DNA of 64,000 bases from Veillonella ratti (GTDB taxonomy: Bacteria; Bacillota; Negativicutes; Veillonellales; Veillonellaceae): positions 1 through 64,000 of the forward strand of contig NZ_RQUX01000009.1 of NCBI RefSeq assembly GCF_003992115.1, read 5' to 3'. Made by a program: the position numbers and the translations under genes. Position 1 is the first letter of the stretch. Every line of letters starts with the position of its first letter. Below the pieces are notes generated by a model. It was not told the origin of the DNA. It saw nothing but the letters and a program-made list of their open reading frames with translations, and did no database searches. Below are positions 44,742 to 53,608 of the stretch, one piece after another.

Positions 44742-45300
44742 TATACTTCTAATACGTCCTTTTCTTTCTTGTCTTTTAAGTCATCGATAGCTTTAATTTT
44801 TTTATCCGTTAATTTTTGGATTTTTTCTTGACCTTGTTTAGCATCGTCTTCGGTGATAGTTTTTGCTTTTTCTTCTTTTTTAAGAGCGTCATTGGCATCG
44901 CGACGAATATTGCGAACGGCAACTTTAGCTTCTTCCGCTTTTTTGCTTACTACTTTAACGAGTTCTTTACGACGTTCTTCCGTAAGCTGCGGAATCGCCA
45001 AGCGAATAGTTTCACCGTCATTGCTTGGGTTAAGTCCTAAATCGGATTGCAAAACTGCTTTTTCGATTGGTCCAATCATGGATTTTTCCCATGGTTTAAC
45101 CAAAATTAAACGCGGTTCCGGAGCCGTTACATTAGCGACCTGGTTGATTGGCGATGGTGTGCCATAGTAATCAACCATAACTTTGTCCAATAAGGCTGTA
45201 CTGGCACGGCCGGTACGAATGGAAGCAAACTCATGTTTTAAAGCCTCGATGGTTTTGTCCATACGGCCTTCTTCACGGGTTAACAGTTCTTGAATTTCCA

Positions 45301-45301
<1 letters not shown>
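44741..45301 (-). CDS. frr: Ribosome recycling factor
   Basis: Splits post-termination ribosomes together with EF-G. The three-helix bundle ends are clear: [24 protein letters not shown] at the start, [14 protein letters not shown] in the small domain, and the C-terminal helix with [21 protein letters not shown]. 186 residues. Its ATG overlaps the pyrH stop (TAATG). Confidence 0.98.
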
Positions 45302-46047
<746 letters not shown>

Positions 46048-46053
46048 CTATTA

Positions 46054-46087
46054 CAAAATAAGAGAACACGTGACGGTGTTCTCTTAT
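46054..46087 (-). terminator. Terminator between tsf and pyrH
   Basis: ATAAGAGAACAC and GTGTTCTCTTAT form a perfect 12-bp stem, followed by TTTTG on the minus strand. It begins 12 nt after the tsf stop and ends 25 nt before the pyrH start. Confidence 0.85.
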
Positions 46088-46098
46088 CTCTTTAACTC

Positions 46099-46779
46099 TT
46101 ATTGACCAGCGGCTGCACGAACTTCAGCTTCGAAGTCGTCCTGGCGCTTTTCAATTCCTTCGCCTAAAGCGTAGCGAACGAAACGACGTACGTTAATGTT
46201 TTCACCGATTTTAGCAATTTTTTCAGTAATAACATCAGTAATAGTTTTGTCACCATCTTTAATGAAAACCTGTTCCATAAGGCAGTTTTCTTTATAGAAT
46301 TTTTCAACGCGACCGTTAACCATTTTTTCAAGAACGGCTTGAGGTTTTGGTTTGCGACCTGCTTTTACATCTTCTTCAGCTTCTGCTTTAGCTTGTTCTA
46401 AAAGAACAGCTTTTTCGTGTTCAATAACTTCGGCAGGAACTTCTTCACGGTTCAAGTACGCAGGGTTTGCTGCTGCAATCTGCATAGCAATGTCTTTAAC
46501 GAGAGCTTGGAAGTCTTCGGTTTTAGCTACGAAGTCTGTTTCGCAGTTAACTTCAACAAGAACACCAATACGTCCGCCACCATGGATATAAGAAGAAACT
46601 ACGCCTTCAGCAGCAATACGACCGGCTTTTTTAGCAGCAGCGGCTAAGCCTTTTTCACGAAGTAAGTCAATTGCTTTCTGAATATCGCCATTAGCTTCGG
46701 TTAATACTTTTTTGCAATCCATCATGCCTGCGCCTGTAATTTCGCGCAATTCTTTTACTAATGCAGCAGTAATCGCCAT
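46099..46779 (-). CDS. tsf: Elongation factor Ts
   Basis: Guanine nucleotide exchange factor for EF-Tu. N-terminal [38 protein letters not shown], then [18 protein letters not shown]; the core ends in [14 protein letters not shown]. At 226 residues it is the short form with a reduced subdomain, seen in many firmicutes, compared with about 280 in Escherichia coli. Confidence 0.98.
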   Translation of the reverse strand: MAITAALVKELREITGAGMMDCKKVLTEANGDIQKAIDLLREKGLAAAAKKAGRIAAEGVVSSYIHGGGRIGVLVEVNCETDFVAKTEDFQALVKDIAMQIAAANPAYLNREEVPAEVIEHEKAVLLEQAKAEAEEDVKAGRKPKPQAVLEKMVNGRVEKFYKENCLMEQVFIKDGDKTITDVITEKIAKIGENINVRRFVRYALGEGIEKRQDDFEAEVRAAAGQ

Positions 46780-46802
46780 TTAATATATACCTCCTATACA
46801 AT

Positions 46803-46836
46803 AATTAAGGTAAGGTCATAAAGCCTTACCTTAATT
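46803..46836 (-). terminator. Hairpin in front of tsf
   Basis: AATTAAGGTAAGG and CCTTACCTTAATT form a perfect 13-bp stem between rpsB and tsf. The minus-strand T-tract is poor, so it may lower tsf expression or be a processing site instead of a full stop. Confidence 0.55.
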
Positions 46837-47050
46837 TTATATCGTTCTACATTTTTTATCAAATAAATTTTTGCCGATTATATAATATTTTATACTTCCA
46901 ATGACAGCCCACTCTGTGAAAAAGCAATAGCGCTGATTTCACAATTTCGCGTTATCGTCAAAAGTGTATTCATCAAATATTTTTGAGCCGAAATTTATTC
47001 AACGTATGATACATTTTAAGTTTGTAAAGCTGTGCTTTAAAAAGCTCTTA

Positions 47051-47833
47051 TTAGCCCTGACCGTCCTGAACCATGTCAACGGAGTCAGAAACCATTTGTG
47101 CTAAAGCTTGATCGGCAGCTTCCTGGTGTTCACCCTGGTCATCCAAGGATTCGCCCTGACGGCCTTCCAATACAGCGTCAGCCATTTTGCCGGTTAACAA
47201 TTTAACGGCACGAATAGCGTCATCGTTTGCAGGGATTGGGAAATCGATTTCGTCTGGGTCACAGTTAGTGTCAACTGTAGCTACCACAGGGATACCCAAT
47301 TTTTTAGCTTCTGCAATGGCGATGCGTTCTTTTTTAGGGTCAATTACGAATAATGCGCCCGGCATTTTAGGCATATCTTTGATACCGCCGAGGTATTTTT
47401 CCAATTTTTCCATTTCATGACGTAAGCCGATTACTTCTTTCTTAGGAAGAAGTTCGAATGTGCCGTCTTCAGCCATTGTTTCAAGCTGTTTTAAACGTTT
47501 TACACGAGTTTCGATAGTTTTGAAGTTAGTAAGCATACCACCTAACCAACGTTCGTTTACATAGAACATGTTAGCACGGATAGCTTCTTCTTTAACGGAT
47601 TCCTGAGCTTGTTTCTTTGTGCCCACGAAAAGAATTACTTCACCGTTTTGAGCAACTTCACGAAGGAAATCGTAAGCTTCTTCTACTTTTTTAACTGTTT
47701 TCTGAAGGTCGATGATATAAATACCATTACGTTCAGTGAAGATGAACTTAGCCATCTTAGGGTTCCATCTTCTTGTCTGGTGACCGAAGTGTACGCCGGC
47801 CTCCAATAATTGTTTCATTGATACTACTGCCAT
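47051..47833 (-). CDS. rpsB: 30S ribosomal protein S2
   Basis: S2 family throughout: [23 protein letters not shown] at the start, [24 protein letters not shown] and [11 protein letters not shown]. The C-terminus is Gln/Asp-rich ([18 protein letters not shown]). 260 residues. AGGAGG precedes the ATG. It starts the long rpsB-tsf-pyrH-frr string and has a structured leader and clear promoter. Confidence 0.98.
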   Translation of the reverse strand: MAVVSMKQLLEAGVHFGHQTRRWNPKMAKFIFTERNGIYIIDLQKTVKKVEEAYDFLREVAQNGEVILFVGTKKQAQESVKEEAIRANMFYVNERWLGGMLTNFKTIETRVKRLKQLETMAEDGTFELLPKKEVIGLRHEMEKLEKYLGGIKDMPKMPGALFVIDPKKERIAIAEAKKLGIPVVATVDTNCDPDEIDFPIPANDDAIRAVKLLTGKMADAVLEGRQGESLDDQGEHQEAADQALAQMVSDSVDMVQDGQG

Positions 47834-47870
47834 GTTGGCACCTCCTGTTAATAAACCTCCGCAGCTTCAT

Positions 47871-47913
47871 ATCCGAGTAAAAATCAGGAAAAGCCCTGAC
47901 ACAGATGTCGGAT
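47871..47913 (-). promoter_or_regulatory. Structured rpsB leader
   Basis: In the 100-nt leader, ATCCGA and TCGGAT pair around a TCAGG...CCTGA hairpin (47884-47899) followed by TTTTT. Such nested stems ahead of a ribosomal protein gene often bind the protein itself; here S2 feedback or attenuation is a guess. Confidence 0.45.
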
Positions 47914-47944
47914 CAGATCTACGTGCGTAATTTCATACTTTATG

Positions 47945-47974
47945 AGTATATCACACAAACTGTTGCTATGGCAA
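47945..47974 (-). promoter_or_regulatory. Extended -10 promoter of rpsB
   Basis: TTGCCA (47969-47974), an 18-nt spacer and TATACT (47945-47950) preceded by TG-A (extended -10), read on the minus strand. Leader length to the rpsB ATG would be about 105 nt. Confidence 0.65.
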
Positions 47975-48014
47975 GTGGTTCGATACAGATTCTTTTACCT
48001 TTGCTGTTGTTGGT

Positions 48015-48090
48015 GAACGTGTCGTATAAGTCTCTTGCTCCAGGTTTTGCTACGCAAAAAAAGTCGCTGCGAAACTTATACGACACGTTC
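48015..48090. repeat. 76-bp palindromic repeat, copy 1
   Basis: GAACGTGTCGTATAAGT at 48015-48031 is exactly complementary to 48074-48090 (17 bp). The interior has a small TTTTGC/GCAAAA hairpin within a segment shared with copy 2 (GGTTTTGC, three variable bases, GCAAAAAAAGT). Confidence 0.75.
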
Positions 48091-48151
48091 TTCTAAACAG
48101 CTTTAGTTTAAACTCCGGCATCGGACTACTTGCCTAATAGCAAAGGTTCGC

Positions 48152-48356
48152 GTGATATAAAAGTATTCAATTTGGTGGGAGTTGGGCTCAGTGCGCACTC
48201 CTGGTTTTGCGAAGCAAAAAAAGTAATGCCGTATATGTTTAGTTGTTGTATTCAGTGTGCAAGGTTGGTTGTACTTAAGCAAGGATTTTGGGAGGATATG
48301 CTTAGTACGTGTTGTTTCCTTGGCAACACTGAATTGACTTAATACTTATACGGCAC
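48152..48356. repeat. Related palindromic repeat, copy 2
   Basis: Contains the same core as copy 1 (CTCC, one base, GGTTTTGC ... GCAAAAAAAGT at about 48198-48223). Its ends are an imperfect inverted pair, GTG(at)ATAA(a)AGTATT against AATACTTATacggCAC at about 48341-48356; AACTTATACG near its right end also recalls copy 1. Looks like a larger or composite member of the family. Confidence 0.5.
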
Positions 48357-48377
48357 TTGTGTAGTTATCAAAAAGAG

Positions 48378-50327
48378 TTAAACGGAGAGTTTTGTCATTA
48401 ACAGTTCAAGTTTTTGACGGAGTTCTTCGTTTTCTTGAGCTAGTTGGTCTATTTTCTGATTAGCGATTTGGTTTTCTTTTTCCAACAGGGTCATTTTATC
48501 GTTGAGTACATAAACGGTGCTGATTGGCGCCATGCGTTCATCGTTAAGATAAGCACGACGTTTTTCACTCGGACCCACTTTGAAGGTTGCGGACACGTTA
48601 TACATGTTGTCATTATTCCCCACGCTGGTTCCTACAGCAAAGAGTACGTCTTCATTCGGTTGATAGGACGCACCTAACGCCATTGCCGAAGCCTCACGGT
48701 AAAAACCACCGGCCACAGAGAAGTTTAATTTACTGCTTGGATCAAAAGCAAGGTTTCTTAATCCGGCTAAGGCCGCCGACATAGCACCGACTTTGTGCAT
48801 TTCCCCCTTCATTTGGGTAACATCACGTTCTATGGTGCTAACTTTTCCCTCTAAGTTATCCACTCGATTATCTAATTCATTTATCTGGCTGGTATGATTG
48901 TTTATAACAGTTGTAAAACCATCCGTATATTCTTTCACAGTAGTTTCAATGGAATTTTCAACCGAACGAAGCTGCGCCACATTAACGGCATCGCTATCTT
49001 CCGAACCGGCCGCCACATTGATAATTTGACGCTTCATATCATCATTACCTACCGAAACTGCCCCCACATTGCCTTTAACTGTGTTGGCAATTGCAATCTT
49101 ATCGGCATCTTCGGCTTTATCAGCCCCATACACTTGTTCATCGGCTGCAGATGCATCAGATACTACCGATACATCTTTTAAACTATAACGATTGGCTATG
49201 GACTGACTGCCTAAGGCTACGCCATCTTGCGTTTCCACGAAAGAATCTGCGCCTATAGCTATACCGCCGGCACTGGTAGAATCAGCTTGGCGACCGATGG
49301 CAATGGAGTCGATATTGCGTGCATGGGTATCGGAACCCATGGAAATAGCATAATCGCCACCCGCATTGGCATCGTTATTCGCATTGGCGTTGCGCACCGT
49401 ATTGGTACCAATTGAAATACCGTGAAGTCCGGAGGTTTGCACATTATAACCTATGGAAGTTGAGAATCTACCATCCGCCTGAGAGTTGGGTCCCAGTGAT
49501 GTACTTCCTTCCGCAGTAGCAATAGAATGAGTGCCTAACGCTACGGCATAAGTATTCTGAGCTCTTGCATCATTACCGATAGCGGTCGCATTCAGACCGT
49601 CAGCTTTAGCAATGGTACCAAATGCCGAAGCGCCCCAACCGTTGGCATGGGCTTGGTTTCCAATAGCCGTATCACTTTCACCCAAAGCTTCAGCCTGCGG
49701 TCCTAAAGCTGTGGCTGCAATCCCCATGGCTTTGCTTTTTTGACCTATGGCAATACCTTGTCCGGCTCCTACGTAGGCCGCTTTACCTACTGCAATAGCA
49801 TTATTCATATTGTAAGTCGTATCAAAATACGTATACGTCTCACTCATAGAGGCACCACCGAGGGCCAAGCTGTTTTCGCCAATAGATTTAGATCCATTCC
49901 CAAAAGAGGACGCATTTAAGCCATTAGCTTTTGCCCCCGGGCCGACCGCCGTAGCACCGCTCCATTTTGTTTCAGCATTAACACCTATAGCAACAGAAGT
50001 CTGGCCACTTGTTTTTCTTTTATCCGATTTCGACATAGTATCGCTATAGTTATCTGCGGTCGATACTCTGGCGTTGTTTCCAATAGCTACACCATGAGCC
50101 GCCACATTAGCGACGCCGGCACCGTTTCCTACAGTAATACTATTTACAGCTTCAGCCGTAGAATTGGGTCCTACCGCTACACTATTAGTACCGTTTGCAA
50201 CCGGAACTGTATCACTGGAGTTAACAGCTACATAATCTATAGCCGACGCTCCAACTTCATTAACGCCACATACAGTAAACGCCCCCAAAACGAGCAAAGT
50301 CAGCATATCTCTTTGTTTCTTCTTCAT
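48378..50327 (-). CDS. Trimeric autotransporter adhesin (YadA-like)
   Basis: A surface adhesin anchored in the outer membrane. After a signal peptide (MKKKQRD...VNEVGA) comes a head of about 400 residues made of the 14-16-residue YadA-head repeat (AxAxGxxSxA patterns such as NSVAVGPNSTAEA and NATAIGNDARA). A neck/stalk (DSDAVNVAQLRSVENSIE, then coiled coil) leads to the C-terminal YadA anchor (AALAGLRNLAFDPSSKLNFSVAGGFY...). Unusually, about 55 residues follow the last anchor strand (PSEKRRAYLNDERMAP... and a Leu-rich coiled coil). The ATG at 50327 has AGGTGG before it. 649 residues. Confidence 0.93.
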   Translation of the reverse strand: MKKKQRDMLTLLVLGAFTVCGVNEVGASAIDYVAVNSSDTVPVANGTNSVAVGPNSTAEAVNSITVGNGAGVANVAAHGVAIGNNARVSTADNYSDTMSKSDKRKTSGQTSVAIGVNAETKWSGATAVGPGAKANGLNASSFGNGSKSIGENSLALGGASMSETYTYFDTTYNMNNAIAVGKAAYVGAGQGIAIGQKSKAMGIAATALGPQAEALGESDTAIGNQAHANGWGASAFGTIAKADGLNATAIGNDARAQNTYAVALGTHSIATAEGSTSLGPNSQADGRFSTSIGYNVQTSGLHGISIGTNTVRNANANNDANAGGDYAISMGSDTHARNIDSIAIGRQADSTSAGGIAIGADSFVETQDGVALGSQSIANRYSLKDVSVVSDASAADEQVYGADKAEDADKIAIANTVKGNVGAVSVGNDDMKRQIINVAAGSEDSDAVNVAQLRSVENSIETTVKEYTDGFTTVINNHTSQINELDNRVDNLEGKVSTIERDVTQMKGEMHKVGAMSAALAGLRNLAFDPSSKLNFSVAGGFYREASAMALGASYQPNEDVLFAVGTSVGNNDNMYNVSATFKVGPSEKRRAYLNDERMAPISTVYVLNDKMTLLEKENQIANQKIDQLAQENEELRQKLELLMTKLSV

Positions 50328-50379
50328 TAATACCACCTAATCAACCTTGCAAAAATGAAATTAATCACAATATTTTTAT

Positions 50380-50408
50380 ATTATAAATTAATTCAAATTG
50401 CAAATCAA
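50380..50408 (-). promoter_or_regulatory. Promoter of the adhesin gene
   Basis: TTGATT (50403-50408), 17-nt spacer, TATAAT (50380-50385) on the minus strand, about 50 nt upstream of the ATG. A TGTGA-N6-TCAT half-palindrome at about 50353-50370, just past the start point, weakly resembles a CRP/FNR site. Confidence 0.65.
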
Positions 50409-50578
50409 GTGGTTATATTTTTATTTGATAAATCTATTATTAAGATAGGTTTTTATCATTAAAAGCATTCTACATTATGCGGTTATATTAAACATTTTGT
50501 GAATAAAAATAATATAATATATTACACAAATTGAATATAAATTAAAGTAACAATTCATTAATTTTCAGAAGATTTTAA

Positions 50579-50611
50579 CAAAAAAGGTTGCTCCTGAGGA
50601 AGCAACCTTTT
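50579..50611 (-). terminator. Terminator after the gluconate permease
   Basis: AAAAGGTTGCT and AGCAACCTTTT pair perfectly (11 bp); on the minus strand the stem is followed by TTGTTA, making a six-T run. It is 24 nt past the stop. Confidence 0.9.
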
Positions 50612-50634
50612 GATTGTAACTTATATAGTTGTTA

Positions 50635-51954
50635 TTAAACAAATAAATTCAAGATTTCTACACCGATGAGACCGCATACAGCAATCGATGTTTCAACGGC
50701 ACACCAAGTACGTACTGTTTGTTTAACAGTAAGGCCGAAGAATTCTTTGAAGAGCCAGAAACCAGGGTCGTTTGGTGGGCTGAAGATAACGCTGCCGGCA
50801 CCTACGGCCAATACCATAAGTTCAGGGCTTACACCGGTAAGCGGAATGAGCGGCGCTACGATGCCGCCTGCGGTAAGAGCCGCTACCGTAGCGGAACCTA
50901 CAGCAATACGAATAACGGACGCGATGATCCATGCCAACAATAATGGGGACAAGTTAGCACCCATTACCAAGTGACCAATGTAGTCGCCTACACCGCTGTC
51001 GATGAGCACTTGTTTTAACGCCCCGCCCGCACCTACGATGAAGAGAATCATGGCAACGGTAAGAATTGCTTTTTCAGAAGTTTCCATAATTTCTTTCGTA
51101 GTTTTGCCACGAGCATAACCGAATGTGTAGAAGGCTACAGCAATGGAAATAGTCAACGCAACGCTTGGGTCACCGATGAAGTTGAAGATATGCATGATTG
51201 GCGCATCTTTAGGAATGCCCATCATTTTACCTACGGCGCTAATAGCCATCAAGATAACCGGCGTTAAAGCAGTTAAAATACTGCTCATAAAAGAAGGCAT
51301 TTCTTCATCAGAGAAGTTTTTATCATTGTGAAGGCCTTCAGGAATTTCCGTTTTAATGTCTTTTACGGTGTTGTAAAGTAACGGACCGGAAATAATAACC
51401 GTTGGGATACCGATGATTAAACCGTAAATCAAGGTTTTGCCGATATCGGCATTAAAAATAACAGAAATCGCAGTAGGACCCGGATGTGGCGGTAAGAAGC
51501 CGTGGGTTACGGATAAAGCGGCAGCCATCGGAATACCTACTTCGAGAAGCGGAATGTCAGCTGCTACGGCAATAGTAAATACCAAAGGAATTAAAAGTAC
51601 GAAGCCGATTTCGTAAAATAAAGCGATACCAACGATAAAACCGGTTAAACAAACTGCCCATTTTACATTTTGACGACCAAACATATTAATTAATGTGGTA
51701 GCAATACGCTGTGCCCCGCCGCTGTCAGCCATGAGTTTACCAAGAATGGCACCGAAGCCGACTACGATTGTTAAGCCGCCTAAGGTTGAACCCAAGCCTT
51801 TTTGAATGGTTGGGAAGATTTTGTCAATCGGCAAGCCTTCACCGAATGCCAATAAAATACACACTAAAATAAGGGATAAAAAGCTATTCAACTTCACTTT
51901 TACAATAAGGAAGAACAATAGCACGATGCCTAATGCCAATATAACCAGTGGCAT
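50635..51954 (-). CDS. gntP: Gluconate:proton symporter (GntP family)
   Basis: A 439-residue membrane protein with about 12-14 helices and GntP-family stretches (GLGSTLGGLTIVVGFGAILGKLMADSGGA, THGFLPPHPGPTAI). It imports gluconate or a related sugar acid. The start at 51954 has AAGGAGG before it. It directly follows the gluconokinase gene, supporting a gluconate uptake-and-phosphorylation unit, and has a strong terminator. Confidence 0.92.
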   Translation of the reverse strand: MPLVILALGIVLLFFLIVKVKLNSFLSLILVCILLAFGEGLPIDKIFPTIQKGLGSTLGGLTIVVGFGAILGKLMADSGGAQRIATTLINMFGRQNVKWAVCLTGFIVGIALFYEIGFVLLIPLVFTIAVAADIPLLEVGIPMAAALSVTHGFLPPHPGPTAISVIFNADIGKTLIYGLIIGIPTVIISGPLLYNTVKDIKTEIPEGLHNDKNFSDEEMPSFMSSILTALTPVILMAISAVGKMMGIPKDAPIMHIFNFIGDPSVALTISIAVAFYTFGYARGKTTKEIMETSEKAILTVAMILFIVGAGGALKQVLIDSGVGDYIGHLVMGANLSPLLLAWIIASVIRIAVGSATVAALTAGGIVAPLIPLTGVSPELMVLAVGAGSVIFSPPNDPGFWLFKEFFGLTVKQTVRTWCAVETSIAVCGLIGVEILNLFV

Positions 51955-52008
51955 AGAAGCGCCTCCTTTCATATGAACCGACACAATAGTTCAAAAAGAA
52001 AAAATATA

Positions 52009-53565
52009 TTATAAACGATTGAACGGATGGTTCTGTTGGAAGTTTACCAAGCGAGCTAAATCATCTTTCATATTTACGTATAAAGACTCATAAATCTTGA
52101 ACAATTCGTCATATACTTCGCGATTAGCTTCTTTTGGTGTGTATACTTCTTGAGCCGTAACGAGTGTAGCTGTATCTTTAATATCTTTCAACGTACCGTC
52201 AGAAATAAAACCTAATACGGCTGCGCCAAAGGATGCCCCTTCGCTGTTTGTCGGCAAGGTAATGTTTTCATTAAATATATCTGCCATAATCTGAAGCCAT
52301 AACTCGGATTTGGTGAAACTGCCGCTTACTCGAATGTCTTTAACTTCTTCAAAGTCACGCAGGGCTTGCAATACGCAAAGAAGACTGTAACAAATACCTT
52401 CCATGGTAGCACGAATCATATAGGAACGGCTGTGATTTAAGGATAAGCCGATAAAAGCACCGCGCAAATCGGAGTTCCAATATGGTGCTCGTTCACCGGT
52501 AAAGAAAGGCATCAAGAGTAAGCCGCCGGAGCCGGCCGGTACGTGACGAGCTTTCATGGTCATCAAATCGTATGGGTCCACATCGAGTTGTTCCATTTGC
52601 GGCCCATGCAAGTGAAGAATACGGTCACGCATCCAACGCATGATGATACCGCCATTGTTAATGGCACCGCCGGCTACCCACATGTCATCGGTTAAGTTAT
52701 AACACCAAGTACGTTGTTGTTTGTCCATGCGCGGTTTTTCCGTAAGCATGCGAATCGCACCGCTTGTACCAATCGTGCAGCTAAGCTGACCGGCTGAAAC
52801 AGCACCAATACCAACATTTACTAATACGCCATCGGTTGCACCGATAACAACCGGCAAACCGGCAGGTAAGCCTAAACGGTTCGCTACATCAGGCAACAAG
52901 GCACTACTATGAGTCGTAGAAACAACTTCCGGCAAACATTTTTCGGTAATACCGACAAAGTTTAAGATTTCTTCGTCCCAACATTCTTTGTGCGCATTGT
53001 AGAGGCCACTGCTGCTGGCAACCGATTTATCGGTCACCCATTCACCGGTTAAATTACAGAAAATGAAATCTTTAATAGAGCCGATATGCGACATTCGTTC
53101 AAAAATGGACGGCTGATTTTCTTTAACCCATAGAATTTTTGCCAACGGATAGGTCGCATGTAAAGGACAGCCCGTATTGAAGTAAAACTCTTTAACCTTA
53201 GGGTCCTTTTCTAAACGACGAACAATAGCGGCGCTGCGACTATCAGCCCATGTCATCATATTGCCTAAGAGTTGAAACTTGTCATCTTGCGGGATAAAGC
53301 TGTGCATAACGGAACTTAAGGCCAAACCGGAAATGGTAACCAATTTGTACTGTAATTCAGCCACGGTCCCCTTCACTACTTCTTCTACAGCATCATAAAT
53401 CTGCTGCGGATTTTGTTCCGCCCAGTCATACTGTGGCGTTTCCAAGCTGTAAAACGCTTCAGTCGTAGCTACTGCCTTACCTGTAGCTGTATACGCAGTA
53501 GCACGCACACCGGTCGTGCCTACATCAACACCAATCCATACCGGATCTTTCACTTTTAAGGTCAT
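52009..53565 (-). CDS. gntK: Gluconokinase (FGGY family)
   Basis: Phosphorylates gluconate to 6-phosphogluconate. FGGY signatures: IGVDVGTTGVRATAY, WADSRSAAIV, VIGATDGVLVNVGIGA, SCTIGTSGAIRM and GERAPYWNSDLRGAFIGLSLNHS. 518 residues. FGGY kinases are hard to tell apart by eye; the gntP neighbour is the main reason for gluconate over xylulose. First gene of the pair; about 40 nt after polC. Confidence 0.88.
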   Translation of the reverse strand: MTLKVKDPVWIGVDVGTTGVRATAYTATGKAVATTEAFYSLETPQYDWAEQNPQQIYDAVEEVVKGTVAELQYKLVTISGLALSSVMHSFIPQDDKFQLLGNMMTWADSRSAAIVRRLEKDPKVKEFYFNTGCPLHATYPLAKILWVKENQPSIFERMSHIGSIKDFIFCNLTGEWVTDKSVASSSGLYNAHKECWDEEILNFVGITEKCLPEVVSTTHSSALLPDVANRLGLPAGLPVVIGATDGVLVNVGIGAVSAGQLSCTIGTSGAIRMLTEKPRMDKQQRTWCYNLTDDMWVAGGAINNGGIIMRWMRDRILHLHGPQMEQLDVDPYDLMTMKARHVPAGSGGLLLMPFFTGERAPYWNSDLRGAFIGLSLNHSRSYMIRATMEGICYSLLCVLQALRDFEEVKDIRVSGSFTKSELWLQIMADIFNENITLPTNSEGASFGAAVLGFISDGTLKDIKDTATLVTAQEVYTPKEANREVYDELFKIYESLYVNMKDDLARLVNFQQNHPFNRL

Positions 53566-53608
53566 AAAAACCTCCTTTTGCTGCTAACATTTATTTTTCT
53601 GCTAATAT

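Larger units (their letters stand above)
47834..48377. other. 544-nt intergenic region between the adhesin and rpsB
   Basis: The part next to rpsB holds its leader and promoter. The rest is filled by two related palindromic repeats at 48015-48090 and about 48152-48356. No gene is visible. Confidence 0.6.
50328..50634. other. 307-nt AT-rich region between the gluconate permease and the adhesin
   Basis: Contains the adhesin promoter near 50380-50408 and the permease terminator at 50579-50611. The 170 nt in between is extremely AT-rich; I see no gene or further structure. Confidence 0.6.

Noticed and set aside
47834-48377. CRISPR-like array suggested by repeated GGTTTTGC-GCAAAAAAAGT units
   Set aside because: Only two copies, unequal spacing and strong palindromic arms; not repeats with unique spacers.
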